Below the pieces are notes generated by a model. It worked only from the letters and a program-made list of their open reading frames with translations. It had not been told where the DNA came from and did no database searches. From NCBI GenBank assembly GCA_964419225.1, contig CAYQPF010000073.1:1-24521 (forward strand): DNA of 24,521 bases. The letters are read 5' to 3'. Below are positions 1-7,716 of the stretch, piece by piece (position 1 is the stretch's first letter; every line of letters begins with the position of its first letter). The position numbers and the translations under genes were made by a program. This DNA is from CAYQPF01 sp964419225 (lineage in GTDB: Bacteria; Cloacimonadota; Cloacimonadia; Cloacimonadales; CAYQPF01).

Positions 1-1211
1 GTCTGAACAGAGAAGATTTCAAGCGGGGAATGATAGTATCGGACAGGGTATTAAAGGTGACCACGATATTGGATGCGAGTCTGACCTTATTTGACTATAC
101 AAAGCCATTTGGTTTATGGACACAGGTTATATTTTTGACAGGTACATTTGAGACACAGGCGAAGATACATTTAATGGATCACGATGTATTACACGCAGGA
201 GAGACGGCATTGGTGCAAATTCATCTGCAGAATGTATGTATGGCACAATACACAGACAGATTTGTGATTCGGAACAGTTCGAGTGATATTACTTTGGGTG
301 GTGGAGAGATTATTGATGTAAATCCCTTACATCACAGGAGAAGGATGGATAAGTTACTTGATTCTTTGAAGAAGATCAGTGAGGGTGAGTTAAACGAAAT
401 TGTAGCTGCAGAGGTGCGGAAACGTGTAACGCCAATTGGTTGTAAGGATATAGCAAATTTGTTGAATTTATCTTTAAATGAAGTTCTGGAAATAGTATCC
501 ACAAGTTTAAGTGAAGATATCGCAGTTTTTTCATCCAAAGATAATGTATATCTGATGATGGATAAAGAAAGTCGAAAAGTTAAAGGGAAAATTGTACGTC
601 ATTTGGAGACTTATCATAAGAGGAATCCCCTGGATGAAGGTGGAAAGACTTTTGAAGAGTTAATGGGATTATTTGGAGTTCAGCGGGAATCATTGACTGA
701 AAACGTACTGCGTATTATTCTTGATAATCTATGTCAGGAGAATGTACTGAAGAGAATTGGTCATACCTGGGCATTGTATGAACACAAGATAACGATGAGT
801 GAAGAAGTAAAAAATCAAATTATTTTTATGGAAAATTATATGTATGAATGTGGTAATCAAACACCTTTAATGTCTGAAATGATATTGAAAGCCTATCATC
901 ACAAAATCGAGGAATCGAGATTGAAACAGATATTGAGTTATTTAGTATTCAGTCAGAAGGCGTATAATATAGAGGGTAATTTTATTCATGCGAGTATAGT
1001 TAACAAGTGCAGGACAAAGCTTTTAGAGCATTTAAAGAACAAGCCCGAAGGAATAACGGTGGGAGATTTCCGTGATTTGATAAATGCGAACAGGAAGTTG
1101 TGTTTATTATTATTTGCTCAATTTGACACAGAAGGGATAACAGTGCGAAATGGTGATTATCGATTCATAACAGAGCGTGGAAAAAAAGCTCTTGGAGGCA
1201 TTAATAGCTGA
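1..1211 (+). CDS. selB: Selenocysteine-specific elongation factor SelB, C-terminal part (5' end outside window)
   Basis: SelB is the EF-Tu-like GTPase that carries Sec-tRNA to UGA codons marked by a SECIS hairpin. The reading frame is open to the window edge (first full codon at base 3), so the Met at 30 is internal and the GTPase domain lies upstream. The visible part starts in a translation-factor beta barrel. It contains the typical RFVIRNSSSDITLGGG stretch, which matches the SelB signature R-x-x-x-R-x-x-S-x-x-x-T-x-G-G-G, then PLHHRRR. About 270 residues of charged helical sequence follow, consistent with the winged-helix domains that bind the SECIS RNA. The gene ends in UGA followed by seven sense codons and UAA; SelB function is not expected to need the extension. 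The next gene has its own promoter. Identification rests on the signature and overall order; I am fairly sure. Confidence 0.88.
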   Translation, partial: LNREDFKRGMIVSDRVLKVTTILDASLTLFDYTKPFGLWTQVIFLTGTFETQAKIHLMDHDVLHAGETALVQIHLQNVCMAQYTDRFVIRNSSSDITLGGGEIIDVNPLHHRRRMDKLLDSLKKISEGELNEIVAAEVRKRVTPIGCKDIANLLNLSLNEVLEIVSTSLSEDIAVFSSKDNVYLMMDKESRKVKGKIVRHLETYHKRNPLDEGGKTFEELMGLFGVQRESLTENVLRIILDNLCQENVLKRIGHTWALYEHKITMSEEVKNQIIFMENYMYECGNQTPLMSEMILKAYHHKIEESRLKQILSYLVFSQKAYNIEGNFIHASIVNKCRTKLLEHLKNKPEGITVGDFRDLINANRKLCLLLFAQFDTEGITVRNGDYRFITERGKKALGGINS

Positions 1212-1294
1212 CTTGGGGAATATATTGACCAGTAAAGTTAGTAACTTGAGATAATAATTACAGACGGAATTTTTTCAAATTTATAAAATATTAC

Positions 1295-1323
1295 TTGCAC
1301 AGATTTGCTATTAGAATTATATT
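1295..1323 (+). promoter_or_regulatory. Candidate promoter of the redox operon
   Basis: TTGCAC (1295-1300) and TATATT (1318-1323) are separated by 17 bp, the usual housekeeping-sigma spacing. Transcription would start near 1330, just before the ribosome site GAGAGG (1333-1338) of the glutaredoxin gene. This would separate the redox operon from selB. The AT-rich background makes chance matches likely. Confidence 0.4.
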
Positions 1324-1343
1324 ATAAATAAAGAGAGGTGTAA

Positions 1344-1583
1344 ATGAGTACAAAGAATGTAGTTGTTTTTAGTACACCTACTTGTCCATGGTGTATAAAG
1401 TTGAAGCAGTATCTGAGAGAGAGGAAGATTTCTTTCTCGGACAAGGATGTATCGCGAGATAATGCAGCTGCAGAGGCTATGATCAGAAAGACAGGTCAGC
1501 AGGGAGTACCGCAGGTATGGATAGATAATGTCCCGGTGGTGGGATTTAATAAAGAGAAAATAGAACAATTGTTATCGAAGTAA
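1344..1583 (+). CDS. Glutaredoxin-like protein, YruB type
   Basis: This is a 79-residue cytoplasmic thiol-disulfide oxidoreductase. It has a dithiol active site TCPWC (C14, C17), a cis-proline loop GVP (P56) and a GF motif near the C-terminus (VVGFNKEK), all in the positions expected for the thioredoxin fold. The length and the KDVSRD and GQQGVPQVWID segments resemble the YruB family of small glutaredoxin-like proteins found in anaerobes. Some close relatives carry selenocysteine in the first active-site position; here both positions are ordinary UGU Cys codons. The start is set by GAGAGG five bases upstream. It leads a run of four redox-related genes and is 18 bp from the next. Its reductant and target cannot be told from sequence. 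Confidence 0.85.
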   Translation: MSTKNVVVFSTPTCPWCIKLKQYLRERKISFSDKDVSRDNAAAEAMIRKTGQQGVPQVWIDNVPVVGFNKEKIEQLLSK

Positions 1584-1601
1584 CAAAAAAAGGAGAGTAC
1601 T

Positions 1602-2066
1602 ATGAGCATCGGAAAAAAAACTTACGAAAAATTTGCTACTTTAAGCAACAAGCTGAGTCAAATCTTTTTTGCACAAGAATTAATGCAAAAGACCCATTTG
1701 AGATTAGGCAGAGTTGAATGTAATTTACTTCAATTCTTATCAGAATGTACAGAACCTGTATGTATGAATGTATTAGCTAAACAGTTAAGTGTTTCTCACA
1801 GCAGAATCACTCACTTAACTGACAGTTTAATCAAGAAAGGATACATCACGAGATTATCATCAACTAAAGACAGAAGAAGTTTTTTAGCTGAGATCAATGA
1901 TAATGGTCGTAAAATTGTTAATGAATATATGAAGCATAATGTAAAAATGCAACAGAAGTTATTGAGTTCAATTCCGGAAGATAAAGTAGAAGCGATGTAT
2001 GATTTTCTTGAGTTGTATCACACAGAATACAGCAAGTTATTGAAAATCGAAGAAAATGAAAAATAA
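1602..2066 (+). CDS. MarR-family transcriptional regulator
   Basis: This 154-residue protein has the MarR layout: a helical N-terminus, a winged helix-turn-helix (about 55-90, MNVLAKQLSVSHSRITHLTDSL) and a wing with the family pattern KDRRSFLAEINDNGR, then C-terminal dimerisation helices. AAGGAGAG precedes the ATG. It lies between a glutaredoxin gene and an osmC-family gene and overlaps the latter by 11 bp, so it most likely controls its own operon. MarR proteins beside OsmC/Ohr proteins (OhrR) often sense peroxide through cysteine. This one has C40, C49 and C54, but none sits at the N-terminal position used by OhrR, so redox sensing is only inferred. Confidence 0.85.
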   Translation: MSIGKKTYEKFATLSNKLSQIFFAQELMQKTHLRLGRVECNLLQFLSECTEPVCMNVLAKQLSVSHSRITHLTDSLIKKGYITRLSSTKDRRSFLAEINDNGRKIVNEYMKHNVKMQQKLLSSIPEDKVEAMYDFLELYHTEYSKLLKIEENEK

Positions 2067-2484
2067 TACCAAGCTTATTTGGAAAGGTGATTTTGAATTC
2101 TTAACAGAGTTAAATGGGCACAAATTTACTCTGGACACTAATGAGGAGAATGGGGGTCATGATCAGGGCCCTCGTCCGAAGGGATTATTGTTGAGTGCTT
2201 TAGCTGGTTGTACGGGGATGGATGTTGTATCAATCCTGAAGAAAATGCAGGTCAAGGATTTTGAACTGGAATTGGAAGTGGAAGCAGACAGTAATCAAGA
2301 GCATCCTTTTGTATATACAGGGGCTGTGTTAAAATATATCTTTAGGGGGGAGAACCTTCCTTTGGATAAATTAAAGAGAGCAATCGATTTATCACAGACT
2401 AAGTATTGTGGTGTTTCAGCCATGTTAACAAAAGCTTTTCCTATAGTAACGCAGATAATTGTTAACGATGAGGAAATAAAATGA
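2056..2484 (+). CDS. OsmC-family protein (putative thiol peroxidase)
   Basis: The 142-residue product fits the OsmC/Ohr fold. It has GPRPKGLLLSALAGCTGMDVV around the first conserved Cys (C52) and QTKYCGVSAML around the second (C118). In OsmC and Ohr this pair reduces organic hydroperoxides. The motif resembles the YhfA-like OsmC branch rather than true Ohr, so the substrate is uncertain. The start overlaps the marR stop by 11 bp, and the stop overlaps the next start as ATGA, so translational coupling is likely. Both reactive positions are Cys codons, not UGA, which is worth noting because some OsmC-like proteins in selB-bearing genomes are selenoproteins. Confidence 0.82.
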   Translation: MKNNTKLIWKGDFEFLTELNGHKFTLDTNEENGGHDQGPRPKGLLLSALAGCTGMDVVSILKKMQVKDFELELEVEADSNQEHPFVYTGAVLKYIFRGENLPLDKLKRAIDLSQTKYCGVSAMLTKAFPIVTQIIVNDEEIK

Positions 2485-2987
2485 GAAAGAATTGGAGAAA
2501 ACTGATACTGGTTCTTTTAGCTGGTTTTTTCGTGATGAGCCTCAGTGCCAAGGTTCTTGATAAGGAACTGACAGATTTTACTTTAAAAGATTTATCAGGG
2601 AAAGAATACACGTTGAGCAAGATAGAAGGATTGGTAATCTTGGATTTTTGGGCAACTTGGTGTCCACCCTGTAAAGCAGAGATTCCACATTTACAGAATT
2701 ACTATACAAAATATGGTAAGAAGGGTTTGACAATAGTTGGTGTTTCGAATGAAAAAGTAGAAGTAGTAAGCAAGTTTAAGAAAGATATGGCAGATAAAGG
2801 AATTAACTTAACTTATGTGATGCTGATTGATCCTAAAGGAGAAGTTATGCAGAAGTATAAGATTGAAGGAATTCCGACAACTTATTTCATAAATAAAGAT
2901 GGAAAAGTTTTGAAGAAAGAAGTTGGATTTGATGCAGCGATGTTGCCTGAATTTGAAAAGATTATCAAAGCTAATCTAAAGAAATAA
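2481..2987 (+). CDS. Exported TlpA/ResA-like thioredoxin-fold protein
   Basis: This 168-residue protein begins with a signal peptide (basic MRKNWRK, then a hydrophobic stretch ending in MSLSA), so it probably works in the periplasm. The AhpC/TSA-Redoxin-type thioredoxin fold follows: DFTLKDLSGKEYTLS, then WATWCPPC (C61, C64) and a cis-proline GIPTTYF (P132). WCPPC is the signature of TlpA/ResA/DsbE reductases, which keep periplasmic thiols or apocytochromes reduced. It is the last gene of the redox operon and overlaps osmC by 4 bp. A strong terminator lies 23 bp after the stop. No cytochrome-maturation genes are in view, so the client is unknown. Confidence 0.87.
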   Translation: MRKNWRKLILVLLAGFFVMSLSAKVLDKELTDFTLKDLSGKEYTLSKIEGLVILDFWATWCPPCKAEIPHLQNYYTKYGKKGLTIVGVSNEKVEVVSKFKKDMADKGINLTYVMLIDPKGEVMQKYKIEGIPTTYFINKDGKVLKKEVGFDAAMLPEFEKIIKANLKK

Positions 2988-3007
2988 CACACAATTTCGC
3001 AAGAAAA

Positions 3008-4426
3008 TTAAGCCCGTATCAACGGGCTTTTTTTATTCTCACGCATCAGAGATCTCCAAAAAAGTTTAGAAAGTTTTTTTGCACCATAAGGGGTAAGGTG
3101 AGTATAATCCATGTTAGCAAGTGGAATTGCAGCATTGACCCAATTGATAATGGAGTTTTCGCCCCCCATAGCTTCAAAGAGATCCCAATAAGCAACTCCG
3201 GTTTTAATAGCAGCATTTTTCTGTGCGTTGACGATCAGAGGCAGTGAGGGATTGGAAATGTAGTCCATGCCATTTTTGACAGCTTGATCGGTGGGAGTAA
3301 CCACAAGAATTGTTGCATTGGGGAACCCTTTTTTGAGATAGTTAATAAGCTTGCAATAACCATTTTCATACCAAGTGTAATTTTTTGTATCATAGTTACT
3401 GACATTTATACCATATTGCAGGATTATTAAATTGTAATTTAATTTATCATTGAACTGTTTAACAATATCAGGACGAATATGCATGAGATTCAAACCATTA
3501 TTACTTCGTAGAGAGAAGTTGTCGAGAATAACTCCGGTGGGGCTTTCGAAACTAAGGCCATAAACGGAGAGAGTATCCTCTGGTATAAAGTTCAAGGAGA
3601 CTGACTTTATTTTTGTGAAGTTGTTAAGAGTTAGACTATTTACAGCCTGAGAACCGATTAAATTGGTCGAAAAGCTATTGTTGTCGAGTTTATACTTAAG
3701 GTGACATTTATTTTTAACCGGGCCATAGAAAAGGCGAACATGTTGGAAATTATCAAGATGTGGATGAGTTTTTACTGCTTTGTAGGAGACCCAACTACTA
3801 TCTTCGAGTTTATGAACAACGCTGTCTATTTCGACATATTTGCGGTAAGAAGGAACAAAAACGAAGCCGGAAATGCCATTTTTAATATTTTTAGGTGTGT
3901 GATTAACAAGAGTAAAGGTTTTCCAGTTTGAGGAGAAATCATGTTGTACAGTATCTCTGAACTTGGAAACGATGGAGGTGATATTTACAAAGCCAACACC
4001 TTCACCACCGAAGTTGGTTTGAAATTGTTCTCTAAGTCCTTTACTTATGAGATCACCTTCGATAATAGAATCACCGAAGTAGGCGATACGGATTTTCCCG
4101 GGGTTCTTTTTTAAGTCATTTAATCTGGAATAAAAGTTATTCAGGCTATTCAAGCTATCGGGGCCGAAGTCAATGATTCTGACATTTCTTTTTTCCAGTT
4201 CGCTGATAAGAATATCGGTTGAATCGGCATCAGAGAGGTTTTTTTGGGAAAAAAGACTGTCAGGCAGAACAGATTTGGGCTGAGATTTTAGAGCAGAAAA
4301 GATGCTAAAGTTTTTAATTTTAATATCACCCAAGTTAAACTCAAAATTCACAAAAGACATTAAAACCAGACAACCAAAGACTAATACAACTATTAGTAAG
4401 GCGTGTTTCAATTTATTACCATTCAT
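3008..4426 (-). CDS. Membrane-anchored SGNH/GDSL hydrolase-like protein
   Basis: The 472-residue product has one N-terminal hydrophobic helix (about 8-27), so it is anchored in the inner membrane or exported. The SGNH-fold part begins at RIAYFGDSIIEGD, which supplies block I with D119-S120, and ends with DYTHLTPYGAKKL, giving block V with D440 and H443 of the catalytic triad. A block near QYGINVSN may supply the oxyanion Asn. Residues 190-310 look like an inserted beta domain. Such proteins in Bacteroidota-like bacteria often act as periplasmic partners that O-acetylate or de-O-acetylate cell-wall or surface polysaccharide. No membrane O-acyltransferase is nearby, so the substrate is unknown. 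GAGGA precedes the ATG. It is divergent from the HD-GYP gene. Confidence 0.75.
   Translation of the reverse strand: MNGNKLKHALLIVVLVFGCLVLMSFVNFEFNLGDIKIKNFSIFSALKSQPKSVLPDSLFSQKNLSDADSTDILISELEKRNVRIIDFGPDSLNSLNNFYSRLNDLKKNPGKIRIAYFGDSIIEGDLISKGLREQFQTNFGGEGVGFVNITSIVSKFRDTVQHDFSSNWKTFTLVNHTPKNIKNGISGFVFVPSYRKYVEIDSVVHKLEDSSWVSYKAVKTHPHLDNFQHVRLFYGPVKNKCHLKYKLDNNSFSTNLIGSQAVNSLTLNNFTKIKSVSLNFIPEDTLSVYGLSFESPTGVILDNFSLRSNNGLNLMHIRPDIVKQFNDKLNYNLIILQYGINVSNYDTKNYTWYENGYCKLINYLKKGFPNATILVVTPTDQAVKNGMDYISNPSLPLIVNAQKNAAIKTGVAYWDLFEAMGGENSIINWVNAAIPLANMDYTHLTPYGAKKLSKLFWRSLMRENKKSPLIRA
3010..3034 (+). terminator. Rho-independent terminator of the redox operon
   Basis: The 8-bp stem AAGCCCGT / ACGGGCTT with loop ATCA runs directly into a run of seven T. 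It ends the tlpA-like gene. The hairpin lies inside the last codons of the convergent gene on the minus strand (stop at 3008). Confidence 0.85.
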
Positions 4427-4612
4427 AGCACATCCTCAAATCGGCAAACAATATTTTGCTTGCGATATTCACTTATGAGTTCAGAAAAATAAAAGCATGA
4501 TTAACATCAAGGAGTTTTTAGAATTATTTTTATTTGACTAATTTAGTACATTTGATTTGTATAGAATAGAAGTCAGCGAGAGCTCGAGAGGAGCTGAAAA
4601 AGTGGAGTTTGA

Positions 4613-6235
4613 GTGGCTAAAAAGAATCAATTAGAGGAAATAGTCCAGAAGCAATTGAAGCATATATCGCGTTTAACAGATATAGGAATAGCGTTATCCT
4701 CAGAACAGGATATTGATAAAGTTTTTGAGCTTATCCTACAGGAGGCTGTAAGCTTTACGAATGCAGACGGAGCTACGATTTATATGATATCTACAGATAA
4801 AAAGTTTTTAAATTTTGAGATAGTGTATAATAGCAGTTTAGAAATAAATATGGGTGGGCTAAAAAATCCTATAGCATGGGATCCCATACCTCTGTATGAT
4901 GAGTCAGGGTTAAAAAGTACAACTTGCTTGGTTGCACATGTCTATCATAACAAAGTAATCGAAGCGCTAGAAGATGTTTATGAACAGGATTTATTTGATT
5001 TTTCGGGTACAAGAAAAAATGATTTGCAAAACAATTACAGAACAAAATCAGTAATTGCTATACCTTTTTTGAATCATGAGAATGAAGTAATAGGAGTTAT
5101 CCAATTAATCAATGCAATGGATGAAAAGGGTAAAATAGTATCATTTAAGGAAGAGCATTGCTTATTTTTAAAATCTATGGCATCTCAAGCTGCCATTACC
5201 TTATCAAACAAATATCTGATCTTGAACTTGGAGAATTTAATTTTTCAGTTTATCAAAGCCATTGGTTCAGGGTTGGACAGAAAATCGAAATATACCGGAA
5301 ATCATATCAAGCGAGTTGCTGAATTAACGGAAATGATCTCTCAAAAGATAGATAAGATTGAAGATGGGCATTATTCTGAGGTGAAATTTTCGAAAGATCA
5401 ATTGAAGGAGATCTCAATTGCAGCTTGGATGCATGATATTGGCAAGATGATTACACCTGAATACATTCTGGACAAAGCAACGAAATTGGAGATGATCAAT
5501 GACAAAGTAGATTTAATTGAGATGAGATTTCGTTTGGCGATAACAATATTAGAGAAAGAATATATAGAAGCGAAATATGTATCAAATTATTTTAAAGGTA
5601 TTGATATCAAATCCAAAATTGACAAATTAGAGGATGATTTGTATTTCATTAAAAAAATCAACTATGGAAATATTTTTGTTTCTGATGAAATGAAACAGAG
5701 AGTTGATGAGATATCTCAGCAAAGTTTTGAATATGAAGATGAAACATTTCAGCTCTTGGAAGATGATGAAAGATATTATTTAAAGACAACCTGGGGTACT
5801 CTAACTCAGGAAGAATTTCAGTTAATGAAGGAGCATGTGGAAATTACCTGGGAAATGTTGTCACAGCTTACCTTTCCCAAAAAATACGAGAATATTGCTT
5901 TATACGCAGCAGCACATCATGAGAAACTAAATGGTAAAGGATATCCCAAAGGGTTATCGGATGGTGATATTCCGTTGCAAGCAAGAATTTTAACTATTGC
6001 AGATATTTTTGAGGCGTTAACTTCGGTGGACAGACCGTATAAAAAAGCAATTACTTTATCAGAAACGCTTAAAATTATGGCAGAAATGGTGAAGCGTCAT
6101 GAACTTGATAAGAATTTATTTACTTTCTTTTTAGATAATAATATATATTTGGACTATGCAAAAAACAACATGAATTTTGAACAATTGGATAAAGTCGATT
6201 TAGAAGTAATAAAGAAGATATTTAGTGGTGAGTAG
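4613..6235 (+). CDS. GAF domain plus HD-GYP phosphohydrolase (probable cyclic-di-GMP phosphodiesterase)
   Basis: This 540-residue cytoplasmic protein starts at GTG, with GGAG five bases upstream. Residues about 18-200 form a GAF sensor domain. The HD-GYP domain follows: H231 in GNHIKRV, HDIGK (H274-D275), H408 in EHVEITWEML and HHEKLNGKGYP (H435, H436, GYP 443-445), then DRPYKKA. These are the metal- and substrate-binding residues of enzymes that break cyclic di-GMP into pGpG or GMP. Between HD275 and H408 there are about 133 residues instead of the usual 30, a helical, charged insertion at about 295-395. I recall a GAF/HD-GYP subfamily with a similar LDKATKLE...RF insertion, so it is probably a known variant. 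The GAF ligand is unknown. It stands alone with no receiver domain. Confidence 0.85.
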   Translation: MAKKNQLEEIVQKQLKHISRLTDIGIALSSEQDIDKVFELILQEAVSFTNADGATIYMISTDKKFLNFEIVYNSSLEINMGGLKNPIAWDPIPLYDESGLKSTTCLVAHVYHNKVIEALEDVYEQDLFDFSGTRKNDLQNNYRTKSVIAIPFLNHENEVIGVIQLINAMDEKGKIVSFKEEHCLFLKSMASQAAITLSNKYLILNLENLIFQFIKAIGSGLDRKSKYTGNHIKRVAELTEMISQKIDKIEDGHYSEVKFSKDQLKEISIAAWMHDIGKMITPEYILDKATKLEMINDKVDLIEMRFRLAITILEKEYIEAKYVSNYFKGIDIKSKIDKLEDDLYFIKKINYGNIFVSDEMKQRVDEISQQSFEYEDETFQLLEDDERYYLKTTWGTLTQEEFQLMKEHVEITWEMLSQLTFPKKYENIALYAAAHHEKLNGKGYPKGLSDGDIPLQARILTIADIFEALTSVDRPYKKAITLSETLKIMAEMVKRHELDKNLFTFFLDNNIYLDYAKNNMNFEQLDKVDLEVIKKIFSGE

Positions 6236-6266
6236 TTAATGGTTAATAGTTGATAGATAAAAGCCG

Positions 6267-6293
6267 AAAAAAAGAGGGCACATTTCTGTGCCC
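6267..6293 (-). terminator. Rho-independent terminator, minus strand
   Basis: The stem GGGCACA / TGTGCCC (6276-6282, 6287-6293) with loop TTTC is followed, on the minus strand, by a run of seven T (A-run at 6267-6273). It has no T-run on the plus side. It would end transcripts coming from the DOMON gene at 6493, about 200 bases downstream of that gene's stop. Confidence 0.7.
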
Positions 6294-6299
6294 AAGTTA

Positions 6300-6471
6300 T
6301 TAAACCCAACTTATGCAGTAGCTGGACAGCATCTAAGCGAATCTTTTGCGTTCAGATGACTTACGAGATTTGCTCGAAATATTTACGAATATGACATCGC
6401 AAATCTGTAAGCCACTATTCCACAAAATCTTGAGCTTATCCATCTGTCATCTACTGCACAAGTCGGGTTAA
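6300..6471. repeat. 172-bp imperfect inverted repeat (foldback or MITE-like element)
   Basis: Nearly the whole of this intergenic stretch folds on itself. The outer arms 6300-6321 and 6451-6471 match at 19 of 22 positions in inverted orientation (TTAAACCCAACTTATGCAGTAG-type ends; key core GCAGTAG/CTACTGC). The inner arms 6360-6373 and 6399-6411 match at 13 of 14. The part between also aligns, with more mismatches. It has no reading frame. It lies between the DOMON gene and that gene's likely terminator, so it would be transcribed in its 3' untranslated region. Its form suggests a miniature inverted-repeat element or a structured RNA; copies elsewhere in the genome cannot be checked here. Confidence 0.75.
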
Positions 6472-6492
6472 AAAAAGCATGCTTGATGCTAA

Positions 6493-7659
6493 TCATTTCA
6501 TGAGAATGATTTTTTTGCCCATTCTGTCATTACCGGATTTTAAAAGAAAATAGTAAAAACCACTTCCAACATTGAGACCTTTATCGTTTTGTCCATTCCA
6601 CAGGAATTCACGATGGAGACCTTTTGTCAAATAACCGGTAAAGAGAGTTCTGACTAACTGGCCTCTGGAGTTGTAAATTTCCAAGCTTATGTTTTTATCA
6701 TTGTTAAGATAGAACGAAAATTGGGTTGAAGGATTGAAAGGATTTGGAAAATTACTATAAAGAATGTCTTTGACAGAACTTTGGACATTATCTGCAATAG
6801 CGACGGGAGTAATAACCAAGGGCTCTGAGAAAAGAGTTTCACCTTCGAGGTTAACTGATTGGAGCCAATAATAGTTTGGGACATTGGGAGAATATTCTAT
6901 GTCTGTAAATGTATATTCTGATTGTTGAACAGTATTATTGGCATTGATAATTACAGGGTTAATTTTGATTGAAGTAGAAGAGTTATTCTCGGTATTTTGG
7001 AAAATGTTATAGCCGAGGAGATTGTTCTCATAAGTAGTAGTCCAATGCAGGAGAACAGAATTGGACTGGAAATCTGCAGTAAAGCTGTTGAGAAGGAAAT
7101 TGTCGGTTGGGGCAGCTATTGTAATAGAATTAACTGATACTGCTGTGTGCATACCAGAGTAATTATCAGCACTACCTTTTGCCAGGATAATAGAAATCGG
7201 GTTACCAATTGTCATTAATTTATCGTATTGATCTCCTGAGTTCAGGGGAATTTCGAAGTTAAGGGTAGTGGTTCCATTTTGTTCTGTACCGTTAATCAGG
7301 GTGATATTATCGGCTCCACCAAGAATAAGATCGCTGTTATGTGAGGTTTGAGAAACTCCATAATCGTCACGGATATGAGTGGTATTGCTTTGAACATAAC
7401 CGATAATGATATTGGCATTTTGCATGGCATTTGTATTGCCGAAACCTACAGCCAGCCATCCGGTTGTTGCTGAAGAGATAATAACATTTAATTTTTGATC
7501 AACAGTTGTAGCCCATTGCAAATTAAAGCCATTAGTATTTATTTCCTGATAAACCAGATTTCTGAAGTTGAGGTCGGGATTGGTATTATATGTAATGCTT
7601 GCAGCAAAAGAAAAGTTTGTGATCAGTACCAAACTGAGTATAAGTACTATTGCTTTCAT
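6493..7659 (-). CDS. Secreted DOMON-domain protein with Fn3-like and C-terminal FlgD-like sorting domain
   Basis: The 388-residue product starts after AGGAGG with a clear signal peptide (about 1-20, ending FSFAA). Residues 30-180 match the DOMON fold: GWLAVGFG, M79 in NAMQNANIIIGYV, RDDYG, LING-EQNGTTTLNFEIPLNSGDQYD and H171 in MHTAV. In cellobiose dehydrogenase and relatives a Met and a His about 98 residues apart bind b heme; here the pair is 92 apart. A fibronectin-III-like domain follows (about 190-285). Residues 298-388 are a FlgD-Ig/T9SS-like C-terminal domain with NFPNPFNPSTQ and a closing KKIILMK, which marks secreted or surface proteins in these phyla. It is probably an extracellular heme- or sugar-binding protein; no redox partner is adjacent. 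Confidence 0.8.
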   Translation of the reverse strand: MKAIVLILSLVLITNFSFAASITYNTNPDLNFRNLVYQEINTNGFNLQWATTVDQKLNVIISSATTGWLAVGFGNTNAMQNANIIIGYVQSNTTHIRDDYGVSQTSHNSDLILGGADNITLINGTEQNGTTTLNFEIPLNSGDQYDKLMTIGNPISIILAKGSADNYSGMHTAVSVNSITIAAPTDNFLLNSFTADFQSNSVLLHWTTTYENNLLGYNIFQNTENNSSTSIKINPVIINANNTVQQSEYTFTDIEYSPNVPNYYWLQSVNLEGETLFSEPLVITPVAIADNVQSSVKDILYSNFPNPFNPSTQFSFYLNNDKNISLEIYNSRGQLVRTLFTGYLTKGLHREFLWNGQNDKGLNVGSGFYYFLLKSGNDRMGKKIILMK

Positions 7660-7716
7660 TTTTCCTCCTATTTTACAGATAAGTTATGAGAAAATAGGGA
7701 AAAAGCAAGAATTAGA

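Noticed and set aside
1209..1232. UGA read-through of selB into seven more codons
   Set aside because: The extension is short, has no family support and I see no clear hairpin right after the UGA.
2056..2484. Naming the OsmC-family protein Ohr because a MarR gene is adjacent
   Set aside because: The Cys context (AGCTG and YCGVS) differs from Ohr, and the MarR protein lacks the OhrR-type N-terminal Cys.
4581..4595. Small hairpin AGCTC/GAGCT before the HD-GYP gene as a riboswitch
   Set aside because: Only five base pairs and no wider conserved fold are visible.
6491..6516. Hairpin AATCATT/AATGATT followed by T on the plus strand, looking like a terminator
   Set aside because: It lies in the last codons of the DOMON gene, which encode the conserved KKIILMK end; the stem is AT-only and weak.
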